Shown here: positions 51,918-61,230 of the stretch, in pieces | How the letters are laid out: every line of letters starts with the position of its first letter | How positions within the stretch are numbered: position 1 is the stretch's first letter | From: RH-AL1 sp964244495 | GTDB lineage: Bacteria; Pseudomonadota; Alphaproteobacteria; Rhizobiales; Beijerinckiaceae | Length of the DNA stretch: 64,000 bases | Direction: 5' to 3' | Assembly: GCA_964244495.1 (NCBI GenBank) | Contig: CAXTIU010000014.1 | Coordinates: forward strand, 1-64,000 | The notes under the pieces: generated by a model | Databases searched by the model: none | Seen by the model: only the letters and a program-made list of their open reading frames with translations | What the model was told of the DNA's origin: nothing | Made by a program: the position numbers and the translations under genes

Positions 51918-52460
51918 ATGACCGAACAAAGCAAGGCGATGCGGCGGGTGCCCGAGATCGGCGCTCCGAGCGCCGGCGCTTCAAGCAGCGTTCAGGGCAC
52001 CGGCGCGCCCGGCCGCCTCGACGCGATGATGGCCGGCTGCCCCGTCCACGCGCTGCGCGCCAAGCTGAAGGATGCCGGCTTGCGCCCGACGCGCCAGCGC
52101 ATGGCGCTCGGCCTCCTCCTGTTCGCCAAGGGCGACCGCCACCTGACCGCCGAGAAGCTCTACGAGGAGGCGCAGGAACTGCGCGTGCCGGTGTCGCTCG
52201 CCACCGTCTACAACGGCCTGCACGTCTTCACTGAGGCCGGGCTGCTGCGCGAGGTCGCCGTCGACGGGACCAAGGTCTACTACGATACCAACGTGTCCAA
52301 TCACCACCACTTCCTGGTCGAGACCTCGAACATGCTGATCGACATCCCGGCGGTGGCGATCGATCGGAGCTTCGTGCCGATGGTGCCGGACGGCATGGAG
52401 ATCGCCGCCATCGACGTGGTCGTGCGGCTGCGCCCGATCGGCGGCAAGCCGACGAACTGA
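51918..52460 (+). CDS. irr: Iron response regulator Irr (Fur family)
   Basis: The heme-responsive iron regulator of Rhizobiales, 180 residues. It has the winged-helix DNA-binding domain (RPTRQRMALGLLL, LATVYNGLHVF), the Irr-type His cluster (SNHHHF) and a Cys-Pro heme regulatory motif at residues 41-42 (GCPVH), which in Bradyrhizobium destabilises Irr when heme binds. Divergence from fabA-fabB-fabI is the standard order in this group. Confidence 0.93.
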   Translation: MTEQSKAMRRVPEIGAPSAGASSSVQGTGAPGRLDAMMAGCPVHALRAKLKDAGLRPTRQRMALGLLLFAKGDRHLTAEKLYEEAQELRVPVSLATVYNGLHVFTEAGLLREVAVDGTKVYYDTNVSNHHHFLVETSNMLIDIPAVAIDRSFVPMVPDGMEIAAIDVVVRLRPIGGKPTN

Positions 52461-52474
52461 TAGCAAGGACTCGG

Positions 52475-53473
52475 CTAGCGGTCCGATCGCAGCACCGCCT
52501 CCAACCTGACCCAGGCTTCCGCCGCGCCGGGCAGGCCGAAACGCAGCCATGTCGGTCGGCCCGCGAAGGGGCGGACCAGGATGCCCCGTCCCGCCAGCGC
52601 GGCGAACAGCGCCCCGGCGGCCGGATGGTCGATCAGCTGGAACAAGGGCGTGCCGCCGAGCGGGCGGCCACCGGCGGCCTTCAGCCTGGCGCGCAGCCGC
52701 GCCGCGTCGCCCTCGAGCCGGACTCGGGCGTGGTCCAGCCACGCCGCGTCCGCGAGCGCCCGCCCGCCGACCGCAATCGCCGGGCCGCTGACCGGCCAGG
52801 GTCCGAGCCAGGCGCGCAATCGCTCGACGACGGCCGGCTCGGCGATGGCGAAGCCGAGGCGCAGGCCGGCAAGGCCGTAGGTCTTGCCGAACGAGCGCAG
52901 CACGACCGCGCGCACACCAGTCAAATGGGGCACCAGGCTCCAGGCCGGCGGGAGGACGTCGATGAAGGCTTCGTCCACCACCAGCAGGCCAACCTGTCCG
53001 GCGAGGACGGCGAGCGCGTCCGGCGCGAGGAGTCGACCGTCCGGGTTGTTCGGATTGACGACCACGGCTAGGTCGGCGCCGGCCAGGGCCGCGGCGTCGG
53101 CCACGATTCTCACCCGCGCGCCGGCGGCGCGGAACACCCCTTCGTACTCGCCGTAGGTCGGCCCGAGCACGCGGACGTCGTCGCCGGCGCGCAGATCGGG
53201 CAGCCGCTGGATCAGCGCCTGCGTGCCGGGCGCCGCCACTAGGCCGACGCCGGTCGGCACGCGGGTGCGGTCCGCCGCCGCGCGCTCCAAGCCGGCCAGC
53301 GCCGCCGCGTCCGGCAGCCGCGTCCAGGCTTCGTCCGCCACCTCGCCGAGCGGGTAAGGCACGGGATTGATGCCGGTCGACAGGTCGATCCACGGCTCCG
53401 GCGCTCGGGGGAAGGCGCGCCGCGCCGCGTCCAGCGCGCCCCCGTGATCGGCGAAGACGCCACCTGCCGCCAT
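52475..53473 (-). CDS. cobD: Threonine-phosphate decarboxylase (CobD; cobC in Pseudomonas denitrificans)
   Basis: PLP-dependent enzyme making the aminopropanol phosphate arm of cobalamin. 332 residues, aminotransferase fold I: the NPNNPDGR loop, VVDEAFID and the PLP lysine in RSFGKTYGLAGLRLGF. ATG 53473 has GGAGG before it; ATG 53551 is also open. It converges with irr, 14 bases away, and belongs with the B12 genes at 54-56 kb, from which a GST gene separates it. Confidence 0.88.
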   Translation of the reverse strand: MAAGGVFADHGGALDAARRAFPRAPEPWIDLSTGINPVPYPLGEVADEAWTRLPDAAALAGLERAAADRTRVPTGVGLVAAPGTQALIQRLPDLRAGDDVRVLGPTYGEYEGVFRAAGARVRIVADAAALAGADLAVVVNPNNPDGRLLAPDALAVLAGQVGLLVVDEAFIDVLPPAWSLVPHLTGVRAVVLRSFGKTYGLAGLRLGFAIAEPAVVERLRAWLGPWPVSGPAIAVGGRALADAAWLDHARVRLEGDAARLRARLKAAGGRPLGGTPLFQLIDHPAAGALFAALAGRGILVRPFAGRPTWLRFGLPGAAEAWVRLEAVLRSDR

Positions 53474-53592
53474 TGGGTCCTCCAGCAACGGGTGCACCGG
53501 ACCACTAAAGGCGCGCCGTCGATCATCGGGGAACCAAAGCAAGCCGGGCACGGTATGGCAAGGCGCGCCGCGCGGGACTGCGAGGGAGGCGG

Positions 53593-54237
53593 ATGGCCAA
53601 GTACATGCTGCACTACTTCCCCGAATCGGGGAACAGCTACAAGCTGGCGCTGATGCTGACCCTCTGCGGGCAGGCGTTCAAACCGGTTTGGACCGACTTC
53701 AACAGCGGGGTGACCCGAACGGACGCGTGGCGGCGAACCGTCAATCCGATGGGCGAGATCCCGGTCCTGGTCGAGGACGGGGTGGGTCTAACGCAGACGG
53801 CGCCCATCCTCCTGTGCCTCGCCGACAGGTTCGCCCGCTTCCGGGGGATCGACGAGGCCGAAAGATTCGAGGTGCTGCGTTGGCTGTTCTGGGACAACCA
53901 GAAGCTCAGCGGCCTCATGGCGCCCTACCGGTTCCGCCGCGCCTTCGTCGAGGCGTCCGACCGACACGTGATGGGGTACATGAAGGAAAGGCTCGACGAC
54001 GTCTTGGCGATCGTGGAGACGAACCTGAGGCAACGGCCTTTCGTCGTGGGCGATCGGCCGACGGTCGCCGATCTTTCCATGACCGGCTATCTGTCGTTCC
54101 CGAAAAACGAGAGCGGCTACGACCTCGACGCGAGTCATCCCGCGATCGGCGCTTGGCTGGCGCGCATCAGGGCGATACCGGGCTGGGTCGCGCCTTACGA
54201 CATCTTGCCGGGCCAACGCATGCGCCGCTGCGTGTGA
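53593..54237 (+). CDS. Glutathione S-transferase family protein
   Basis: A 214-residue cytosolic GST: thioredoxin-fold N-domain (HYFPESGNSYKLALMLTLCG, NPMGEIPVL with the cis-Pro, then the TQTAPIL glutathione contact) and an all-helical C-domain. The substrate is unknown. It sits between two B12 genes without obvious link. Confidence 0.88.
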   Translation: MAKYMLHYFPESGNSYKLALMLTLCGQAFKPVWTDFNSGVTRTDAWRRTVNPMGEIPVLVEDGVGLTQTAPILLCLADRFARFRGIDEAERFEVLRWLFWDNQKLSGLMAPYRFRRAFVEASDRHVMGYMKERLDDVLAIVETNLRQRPFVVGDRPTVADLSMTGYLSFPKNESGYDLDASHPAIGAWLARIRAIPGWVAPYDILPGQRMRRCV

Positions 54238-54343
54238 AGCGGTGAGACGGCATGGGTTTGCCAGATAACACGCCCGACCCCTCTTGAGGCCGCCATCGCG
54301 ATTGACACGCCCCGCCCTCGCGCCCTAGATCGCGGCTCGTTTC

Positions 54344-54550
54344 GACGGTCCCTTCCCCGGAAGGGTTCGCAAGGGAATGTGGGCGCCCGGCCGTTTCGCC
54401 GGGCCGAAGCCACAGCTGCCCCCGCAACTGTAAGTGGGAAGTCCGGGTGCCGGAACGCCACTGGGATCGTCCCGCCGCCGGCCACGGCGACGGGACCCTG
54501 GGAAGGCGGCACCCTCGGCGTCGATCCACGAGCCAGGACACCTGCCGTCT
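54344..54550 (+). promoter_or_regulatory. Cobalamin (B12) riboswitch
   Basis: The leader shows the adenosylcobalamin riboswitch landmarks in order: AAGGGAATGTGGG (P3 side), AGCTGCCCCCGCAACTG, AAGTGGGAAGTCC, the B12 box GCCACTG (54457-54463), GGGAAGGCGGC and AGCCAGGACACCTGCC. It precedes the DUF1636-cobH-cobI operon by about 90 bases and should turn it off when cobalamin is plentiful. Confidence 0.95.
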
Positions 54551-54640
54551 CTCGATTGCGCAAGCGTCCGGCGGGGTGCCCGGACGCCGACGGTCCGCGG
54601 CTTCCGCGCGACGGCCCTGCACACCCGGATGCCCGCGCGC

Positions 54641-55054
54641 ATGAGCGATGCCAAGCTTGCCAAGCCGGCCGAGGCCGAGAGCCATGTCACGGCACCGATG
54701 ACGCTTTTCGTCTGCGTCACCTGCCGCGACGCCGCCCACGTGCAAGGCGCCCCGAGCGCCGGGGCGCGTCTCCACGCGGCGATCACGGCGGCGGCGCGGG
54801 ACGACGATGACGCCATCTCCATCGTGGCCGTGGAATGCCTCAGCGCCTGCAAGCGCCCCTGCGCCGTGGGCTTCGCGGCGCGGGGCAAATGGACCTACGT
54901 CCACGCCGACCTGCCCAGCGCCACCGCGGCCTCCGTCGTCCTGGCCGGCGCGCGTTTGTACGCGCTCTCGCCGGACGGTGTCACGCCATGGAGGCAGCGC
55001 CCGGACGCCCTCAAGAAAGGCGCCGTGGCGCGCGTGCCCCCGTTTCCGGCATGA
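54641..55054 (+). CDS. DUF1636 family metal-binding protein
   Basis: A 137-residue protein with four paired cysteines, VCVTCRDA and ECLSACKRPC, a thioredoxin-like 2Fe-2S ferredoxin-type arrangement described for DUF1636. It is the first gene behind the B12 riboswitch and overlaps cobH by four bases (ATGA), so it very likely has a part in cobalamin or cobalt metabolism; the precise role is unknown. ATG 54641 or 54629 may be the start; neither has a clear ribosome site. Confidence 0.8.
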   Translation: MSDAKLAKPAEAESHVTAPMTLFVCVTCRDAAHVQGAPSAGARLHAAITAAARDDDDAISIVAVECLSACKRPCAVGFAARGKWTYVHADLPSATAASVVLAGARLYALSPDGVTPWRQRPDALKKGAVARVPPFPA

Positions 55055-55686
55055 CGGCGGTGACCCACGACTATATCCGCGACGGTGCCGCCATCTACCG
55101 GCGCTCCTTCGCCATCATCCGGGCGGAGGCGCGGCTCGACCGTTTCGCTGCGGAGGAGGAGCGCGTCGCGGTGCGGATCATCCACGCCTGCGGCATGGTG
55201 GAGGTGGCCGACACGATCCGCTTCTCACCGGGCGCGGCTTGCGCTGGCATCCGGGCGCTGGCGGGTGGCGCGCCGGTCCTGTGCGATGCCACCATGGTCG
55301 CCGACGGGGTGACGCGGGCCCGCCTGCCGAGCGGCAACGCGGTCGTGTGTACGCTGCGCGACCCGCGCGTGCCGGCGCTGGCGGCCGCGATCGGCAACAC
55401 GCGCACCGCTGCCGCGGTCGAGCTGTGGCGCGACAGGCTGGAGGGGGCGGTGGTGGCCATCGGCAACGCCCCGACCGCGCTGTTCCACTTGCTGGACATG
55501 ATCGACGCCGGGGCGCCGCGACCAGCGCTCATTGTCGGCATCCCGGTCGGCTTCGTCGGTGCGATCGAGTCGAAGGCGGCGCTGGCGGAGCGCGCCGACC
55601 TCGCCAGCATCGTGGTGCGCGGGCGCTGGGGTGGCAGCGCGATGACCGCCGCCGCCGTGAACGCGCTGGCGAGCGCGGAAGAATGA
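55051..55686 (+). CDS. cobH: Precorrin-8X methylmutase
   Basis: Moves the C-11 methyl of precorrin-8X to C-12, giving hydrogenobyrinate. 211 residues; the catalytic His is in RIIHACGMVEV, followed by CDATMVADGV, IGNAPTALFHLLDM and VGFVGAIESK, all typical. Translationally coupled to the DUF1636 gene. Confidence 0.94.
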   Translation: MTAVTHDYIRDGAAIYRRSFAIIRAEARLDRFAAEEERVAVRIIHACGMVEVADTIRFSPGAACAGIRALAGGAPVLCDATMVADGVTRARLPSGNAVVCTLRDPRVPALAAAIGNTRTAAAVELWRDRLEGAVVAIGNAPTALFHLLDMIDAGAPRPALIVGIPVGFVGAIESKAALAERADLASIVVRGRWGGSAMTAAAVNALASAEE

Positions 55687-55725
55687 GCGGGATGTCATGA
55701 GCGGGACATCATCGAGCGGGCCCAC

Positions 55726-56451
55726 GTGAGCGGCCGGCTCTACGGCGTCGGGCTCGGACCCGGCGATCCCGAACTGGTCACGCTGAAAGCGGCGCGCCAC
55801 CTCGCGGCGGCGCGGGTCGTCGCTTATTTTTGCAAGCGGGACCGGCGCGGCAACGCCCGCACCATCGCGGACCGCCTCATGCCGGCCGGCTGCACCGAGG
55901 TCAGGCTCCCTTACCCCGTGACGACGGAAATCCCCGTGCATGACGAAGTCTACGCCGCCTGCCTCGCACCCTTCTACGAGGCATCGGCGGCGACGCTCGC
56001 GACCCACCTCTCCGCCGGTCGGGACGTGGCGCTCCTGTGCGAGGGCGACCCGCTGTTCTACGGCTCCTTCATGCACCTCTACGTCCGGCTGCGCGACCGA
56101 TTCCCCGTCACGATCGTGCCGGGCGTGACCGCGATGTCGGGCTGCTGGACCACGGCCGGCCTGCCGATGAGCTGGGGCGACGACGTGCTGACGATCCTGC
56201 CCGGCACGCTCGACGGCGAGGCGCTGCGAACCCGGCTGATGGGCAGCGACGCCGCCGTCATCATGAAGATCGGCGGCAACTTCGCGAAGGTGCGCGAGGC
56301 GGTGGAGGCGGCCGGGCTGATGGCCGAGGCGGTCTACGTCGAACGCGGCACGATGGCGAACGAGGTGGTGATGCCGCTGCGCGACAAGACCGACGATATC
56401 GCCCCCTACTTCTCGATCGTGCTGCTGCCGGGCCACGGCCGGCGATGCTAG
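55726..56451 (+). CDS. cobI: Precorrin-2 C20-methyltransferase
   Basis: SAM-dependent methyltransferase of corrin ring synthesis, 241 residues, GTG start. The tetrapyrrole methylase motifs GVGLGPGDPELVTLKA, CEGDPLFYGSFMHLY and VPGVTAMSG are clear. The C-terminus is overlapped by a transporter gene; cobJ and the other ring genes that usually follow are missing here. Confidence 0.94.
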   Translation: MSGRLYGVGLGPGDPELVTLKAARHLAAARVVAYFCKRDRRGNARTIADRLMPAGCTEVRLPYPVTTEIPVHDEVYAACLAPFYEASAATLATHLSAGRDVALLCEGDPLFYGSFMHLYVRLRDRFPVTIVPGVTAMSGCWTTAGLPMSWGDDVLTILPGTLDGEALRTRLMGSDAAVIMKIGGNFAKVREAVEAAGLMAEAVYVERGTMANEVVMPLRDKTDDIAPYFSIVLLPGHGRRC

Positions 56452-57332
56452 AGGCGCCCGGGTCCACGGCACCGCCGGCGGCGCGGGCCGCGCCGATGAT
56501 CTTCGTCTTCCTGTGGGCGAGCGGCTTCGTCGTCGCCCGCGTCCTGCGCCCCTACGGCAACCCGGAAAGCTTCGTGACGCTGCGCTTCGCCTGCAGCATC
56601 CTGCTGCTGGCGACCATCGCCCTGGTTTCGCGCGCCTCGTGGCCGCGCACCTGGGTTGGCTGGCGCGACAGCCTGATCGCCGGTGCCCTGATGCAGGGGT
56701 GCTACGTCGGGGGCGTGTTCTGGGCGATCAGGCACGGTCTGTCCGCCTCCGTCGCCGCGCTGATCGCGGGGTTGCAACCGCTCCTCACCGGCGCGCTCGC
56801 CGGCCCGCTGCTCAACGAGCGGGTGTCGGGACGGCGCTGGTTCGGCATCCTCGTCGGTTTCGCCGGGGCGATGCTGGTGCTGGCGCCGAACCTGCGCGGG
56901 GCCGGCGCGGTGACGCCGGCCGCCCTCCTGGCTTGCTTCGGCGGGACCATCGGGATCACGCTCGGCACGATCTGGCAGAAGCGCATCGGCGGCGCGGTCG
57001 ACCTGCGCAGCGGGGCCGCCATCCAGTTCGTCGGCGGGCTCGCCGTGGTCGCGCCGCTGGCGCTCCTGACCGAGCACGTCGCCGTCGCGAACGCGCGCGA
57101 AGTCTGGCTGGCGCTCGCCTGGTCGGTGCTCGTGCTCTCGGTCGTCACGTCGCTGCTGCTCCTGTCCCTGATCAAGCGGGGCGCGGTGGCGCGGGTGACG
57201 GCGCTGCTGTACCTCGTGCCTCCGATCACGGCCCTGATGGCGCTCACCCTGTTCGGCGAGGCGCTCGCGCCGGTCCAGTTCCTCGGCATGGCGATCGCGG
57301 CCTGCGGCGTCGCCGCCGCCAATCGCGGCTGA
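56445..57332 (+). CDS. DMT-superfamily (EamA) transporter
   Basis: A 295-residue inner-membrane protein with ten predicted helices in two EamA repeats (first from IFVFLWASGFVVARVL, second from LLACFGGTIGITLGTIW). It overlaps cobI by seven bases, so it is read from the riboswitch-controlled message. The substrate is unknown; B12 linkage would suggest a precursor or a metabolite exporter, but the overlap may only reflect operon packing. Confidence 0.88.
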   Translation: MLEAPGSTAPPAARAAPMIFVFLWASGFVVARVLRPYGNPESFVTLRFACSILLLATIALVSRASWPRTWVGWRDSLIAGALMQGCYVGGVFWAIRHGLSASVAALIAGLQPLLTGALAGPLLNERVSGRRWFGILVGFAGAMLVLAPNLRGAGAVTPAALLACFGGTIGITLGTIWQKRIGGAVDLRSGAAIQFVGGLAVVAPLALLTEHVAVANAREVWLALAWSVLVLSVVTSLLLLSLIKRGAVARVTALLYLVPPITALMALTLFGEALAPVQFLGMAIAACGVAAANRG

Positions 57333-57407
57333 AGCCGAGCTTGCCTTGATTTCAGCCAAAGCTGGCGGCACAGTCCGGCCGGCTCGCGACGGTGAAGAGG
57401 CGGTTGA

Positions 57408-58280
57408 ATGCGGTTCTGGGGTCGGGTGTTCTCCTTGGCGATCTGGTCCGCCCTCGTCATCGCCGCCCCCGGCCGTCCGCTTCAAGCCGCGTCGTTTCCT
57501 CCACCGCCGTCCTTTCCCACGACCGAGGCCCCCATCGTGCCGGTGGTCGTGTTCGGCCACGACGCGCGCCGCACGCCGCAGCTGTTCGCCGCCGAGCACG
57601 GCCTCGACCCCGCCGCCGTCGCGCGGGTCCACGCCGCCTCGGGTCTGATCCAGTGCGGCAACGCCCACGGGGCCGGCCAGCTCACCCTGGCCGACGACGT
57701 GGTCACCACTGCGGCCCACGTCTTCTACGATGAGAACGGCTTTCCCCGCGCCCGCACCTGCTCCTTCGACCTGAGCGTCGACGGCGCCGAGGTCCACGTG
57801 CCCATCGACGTCGCCGATGTGGTCGCCGGCAGCGCCCGGCCTTACGACGTCGATCCGGCGCACGATTGGGCGGTCGTCCGCCTCGCCCACCCGGTCGCCG
57901 GCGTCACGCCCTACGGCATCGCCACGGCGGTCCACGAGAACGAGGCGACGACCTTCGTCGCGCGCGGCCACATCGACTGGGGCGGCGCCAGGCAGCTGTC
58001 CATGCAGGACTGCACGCTGCACGATCGCATTTCGGCCGGCGAGGAGGGGACCCGCGAGTTCTCGTTCGATTGCGATACCGGCGACGGGGCTTCGGGGGGC
58101 GCGCTGATGTTCGAGGGCACCACCTCCCGGGTCGGCGGCGTGCTGGTCGGCTGGCGCTCGAACCGGCCGTTCAAGGGCATGCCGTTCTCCCGCACGCATT
58201 ACAATTTCGCGGTGACGCTGGAAGGGGCGTTCCGCGAGGCGGTCTACGCCGCCGCACGCAAGATGATCGTCCAGAAGTAG
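57408..58280 (+). CDS. Secreted trypsin-like serine protease
   Basis: A 290-residue protein with an N-terminal signal peptide (about residues 1-27, FSLAIWSALVIAAPG) and a chymotrypsin-fold domain. The catalytic triad is visible: His in VTTAAHVFYD, Asp in HDWAVVRL and Ser in TGDGASGGAL. The target is unknown; the periplasm is the expected site. Genes on both sides are on the same strand but spaced. Confidence 0.82.
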   Translation: MRFWGRVFSLAIWSALVIAAPGRPLQAASFPPPPSFPTTEAPIVPVVVFGHDARRTPQLFAAEHGLDPAAVARVHAASGLIQCGNAHGAGQLTLADDVVTTAAHVFYDENGFPRARTCSFDLSVDGAEVHVPIDVADVVAGSARPYDVDPAHDWAVVRLAHPVAGVTPYGIATAVHENEATTFVARGHIDWGGARQLSMQDCTLHDRISAGEEGTREFSFDCDTGDGASGGALMFEGTTSRVGGVLVGWRSNRPFKGMPFSRTHYNFAVTLEGAFREAVYAAARKMIVQK

Positions 58281-58413
58281 GCGCACCGCCCTCCGTTCGG
58301 AGTTGGGCGGGATTTCGCCCCATTGTCGCGGTGGGACGTGACGCCGACACAACACATCCGCGGAGCCGATGGTGTAGGATGTCGAACGACGTCACGCCGG
58401 AAGGTTCGCACCC

Positions 58414-59127
58414 ATGCCGTTCTCCTTGTCTCGGATGACGCCGTTGTGCGCGGTCGCCGGCCTCGCGCTCGCCGCCTGCGGCGCGGACGGACCCGGCCTC
58501 GTCAGCTCGGCGCCGGTCGTCGCCACGCCGGTCGCTTTCGTCCCACCGAAGCCGGCGGCGATCCCTCTCGATCCGCGCTACTCCGCCCTGTACCAGCCGC
58601 TGCCCGACACGTTCCCTGTGCCCGGCGTCCCGCGGTCGGTGGTGCGCAAGGGGTTCGAGCGCCAGGAAGTGGCCTACCGCTCGAACCAGCCGCCCGGCAC
58701 GATCGTGGTCGATCCCAAGGCGCATTACCTGTACTACATCGAGCCCAACGGCATGGCGATGCGCTACGGCGTGGGCGTCGGCAAGCAGGGGTTCGCCTGG
58801 CAGGGCGAGGCGATCATCAAGACAAAGCAGGCGTGGCCGGACTGGTATCCGCCCAAGGAGATGGTCGAGCGCCACCCCGAGCTGAAGCCGCAACTCGACA
58901 CGCTGCGAAGTGGCCAGGGCGTCGCTGGCGGCGAACGCAACCCGCTCGGCGCGCGCGCCATGTACCTGTGGCAGGGCAACCATGACACGCTGTTTCGCAT
59001 CCACGGCACGCTCGAGCCCCATTCGATCGGCACAAACGCGTCGTCGGGCTGCATCCGGATGATCAACCAGGACGCGATCGACCTTTACGGGCGCGTCACC
59101 GAGGGCACGAAGGTCGTCGTGCTCTAA
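58414..59127 (+). CDS. L,D-transpeptidase (YkuD), lipoprotein
   Basis: A 237-residue cell-wall enzyme that forms 3-3 cross-links or attaches proteins to peptidoglycan. The signal peptide ends in the lipobox LAAC. The YkuD domain (about 95-235) has the catalytic His in RIHGTLEPHSIG and the nucleophile in NASSGCIRMIN. Such enzymes are abundant in polar-growing Rhizobiales. Confidence 0.92.
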   Translation: MPFSLSRMTPLCAVAGLALAACGADGPGLVSSAPVVATPVAFVPPKPAAIPLDPRYSALYQPLPDTFPVPGVPRSVVRKGFERQEVAYRSNQPPGTIVVDPKAHYLYYIEPNGMAMRYGVGVGKQGFAWQGEAIIKTKQAWPDWYPPKEMVERHPELKPQLDTLRSGQGVAGGERNPLGARAMYLWQGNHDTLFRIHGTLEPHSIGTNASSGCIRMINQDAIDLYGRVTEGTKVVVL

Positions 59128-59154
59128 CCAAGGGCCGGCCGCGTCGGGCCGTCA

Positions 59155-59364
59155 TCACAGCTTGGCTTTGACGGCGGCGACAGCCTTGCCCATGTCACGC
59201 CCGACCTTGTCGGCGGCGGTGTTCTCCGGCAAGCGCGCGATGTCCCGCTCGTAGCCGTCCGGGGCGTTCGGCGCCACGTAAGTCTTCTCGCGCACGTGGT
59301 TGGGACGCACGTCGACCGGGTCCGGCCCGACGTTCGGGTTGTCCATGCTGGGCTTGTCGCTCAC
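59155..59364 (-). CDS. Small hydrophilic hypothetical protein
   Basis: A 69-residue Pro/Asp/Asn-rich protein (NVGPDPVDVRPNHVREKTY) with a helical C-terminus (DKVGRDMGKAVAAVKAKL). It converges with the L,D-transpeptidase gene. No family known to me. Confidence 0.5.
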   Translation of the reverse strand: MSDKPSMDNPNVGPDPVDVRPNHVREKTYVAPNAPDGYERDIARLPENTAADKVGRDMGKAVAAVKAKL

Positions 59365-59542
59365 ATCGTTCTCCGCTCATCGGATCGGCTTGCCTTGCGT
59401 GACGAATGAGCCAGCCTCCGTTTCGATCCGTTGATCTTCCGAAAGGCCACATCAGCGACGATGGACGTCTGCGACGATCGACCGCATAATCCGTGAGGTA
59501 TTTCAGCAACAATCCTCTAAGCGACTACGAACCTCTCCGGCC

Positions 59543-59797
59543 ATGTTGCGTTGCACCCTTGACGTCACTCTAATGTCAGGCACGGCCATGCGTCACGAAG
59601 CTTCCACCGCCTGGACCCAGCGCATTAGCTCTTTCCTCGGCGATCCTTGGCCGACACGGGCGCCCAAGCTCATGTCGCCCTACGTCCGTGAACTGGCGAT
59701 CCGGGGCCTCGGCAAGCCCCATGACCTGTCACAGCACGAGGTCCAGGAGTTATCGCGCTCCGTGATCGAGCACATCAACCTGCAAAAGCAGGTGTAG
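59543..59797 (+). CDS. Small hypothetical protein
   Basis: An 84-residue frame, helical in its second half (SPYVRELAIRGLGKPHDLS, then QELSRSVIEHINLQKQV). ATGs at 59573 and 59588 are alternative starts; the last is perhaps the best, since conserved-looking sequence starts with MRHEASTAW. It converges with mutM, 28 bases away. No function assigned. Confidence 0.45.
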   Translation: MLRCTLDVTLMSGTAMRHEASTAWTQRISSFLGDPWPTRAPKLMSPYVRELAIRGLGKPHDLSQHEVQELSRSVIEHINLQKQV

Positions 59798-59825
59798 TCC
59801 CGCTTCGGACCGACTTCCCCCTAGA

Positions 59826-60722
59826 TCAGCGTTGACATACGGGGCAGAAGAAGGTGGACCGTCCGGCCTGGACGATCCGACCGACGGTACCGTGGCAGGT
59901 TGGCCTCGGACATGGGTCGTCGAGCCGGTCGTAAACCCTGAAACTATGCTGGAAGTACCCGAGGCTCCCGTCCGTGCGGCGGTGGTCCCGTAACGATGAT
60001 CCACCTGCCGCAACCGCTTCGAGCAGGACATCCCGTATGCAGGATGCCAGCGTCGTCGCCCGCTTCGTTGGCGTTCCGTCGCGGCGCATCAACGTTCCGG
60101 CCATGCGACGCGGCGATAGCCCGGCACGGTGCAGGGCTTCACAGACGTAGATGTTGCCGAGGCCGGCGATCAGGGTCTGGTCGAGCAGTGCCGCCTTCAA
60201 CGGGGTTTCGCGTCCGGCGAAGAGCCTCGCCAGCGTCACGCCGTCGAAACTGGGTCCGAGCGGCTCGACTCCGAGGCGGCTGAAGAACGGATGGGTGGCG
60301 AGCGCCCCTTCCTCGACGAGCAGCATGAAGCCGAAGCGTCGGGGGTCGTTGTAGGTGATCCGCACGCCGTTGGACAGGGCGAGTACAACGTGGTCGTGCG
60401 CCGCCGACGCCGAGCGAGCGTAGTGGAACACGCCGGGCGTCACCGGCTTGGGCATCACTGGTCCATTCGTCGTCTCGATGCGGAACGAACCCGACATGCC
60501 GAGGTGCATGACGAGCACGCAGCCGTCGTGCAGCCGTGCGAGAAGGTACTTCGCCCGGCGTTCGAGCGACAGGACGCGGCGCCCTTCGAGGCGGATCGCG
60601 AACGAGGCCGGGAACGGAAAGCGTAGATCGAGACGGCGCTGCTCCACCGCCACGATCGTCGCCCCGGTCATGACGGGATCGAGGCCGCGCCGGACGGTCT
60701 CGACTTCGGGCAGTTCGGGCAA
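59826..60722 (-). CDS. mutM: Formamidopyrimidine-DNA glycosylase
   Basis: Base-excision repair enzyme for 8-oxoguanine and ring-opened purines, 298 residues. The catalytic N-terminus PELPEVETVRRGL, the lesion-probing MHLGMSGSF, LLDQTLIAGLGNIYVCEAL with the helix-two-turn-helix, and the C-terminal zinc finger (CPRPTC, then CPVCQ) are complete. Confidence 0.96.
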   Translation of the reverse strand: MPELPEVETVRRGLDPVMTGATIVAVEQRRLDLRFPFPASFAIRLEGRRVLSLERRAKYLLARLHDGCVLVMHLGMSGSFRIETTNGPVMPKPVTPGVFHYARSASAAHDHVVLALSNGVRITYNDPRRFGFMLLVEEGALATHPFFSRLGVEPLGPSFDGVTLARLFAGRETPLKAALLDQTLIAGLGNIYVCEALHRAGLSPRRMAGTLMRRDGTPTKRATTLASCIRDVLLEAVAAGGSSLRDHRRTDGSLGYFQHSFRVYDRLDDPCPRPTCHGTVGRIVQAGRSTFFCPVCQR

Positions 60723-60789
60723 ACGACCGGTCCTCGGGGCGCGCTGTCAGGCTCCCCGATATGGGGACGAAGGCGCGCGAGAAAGAGCG

Positions 60790-61230
60790 CTACTTCGCGA
60801 TGCTCACCTGACCCCTGATCTCGCCGGCCTTGTTGGCGGCGGTGTGGATGTTGAAGTAGGTCATGCCGTCGGCAAGGTTCGCCGCCTGCGCGTCGGTCAG
60901 GGTCACTTGGCCCTTGATCGGGCTCGCCAGCGACCCGCTGATCGGGATCTCGATGCCGGCTGCCTTGCCGGCGGGGGCCGGCGCGTGGAAATGGGCCGCC
61001 GATGCCGGACCTGTCAGGTCCGCGTAGCTGACGCTGTAGGTCAGCGTCTTGGTCGCGGGATCGTAGGTGCCGGTCAGCGTGCCGGTGCCCTTCGAGCTGT
61101 TCGGCGGCGTCTCCGCCGTGGCCGCCAAATTGGCACTCACGTTCGTCGGCGCGGCGAGGCCGGTGGACACGCCTGCCGTCAGCAGCGTCGAGGTGCAGGC
61201 GGCGATCATGGCGAAGGTCTTGAACGTCAT
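60790..61230 (-). CDS. Secreted CHRD-domain protein
   Basis: A 146-residue exported protein: signal peptide (about 1-25, FAMIAACTSTLLTAG, cleaved near GLAA) and one CHRD (chordin-type) domain with LTGTYDPATKTLTYSV, AAHFHAPAPAGK and the closing FNIHTAANKAGEIRGQV. ATG 61230 follows GGAGA. CHRD proteins in bacteria are secreted or surface proteins of unknown role. It lies between mutM and ubiE, which are often adjacent in this group. Confidence 0.85.
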   Translation of the reverse strand: MTFKTFAMIAACTSTLLTAGVSTGLAAPTNVSANLAATAETPPNSSKGTGTLTGTYDPATKTLTYSVSYADLTGPASAAHFHAPAPAGKAAGIEIPISGSLASPIKGQVTLTDAQAANLADGMTYFNIHTAANKAGEIRGQVSIAK

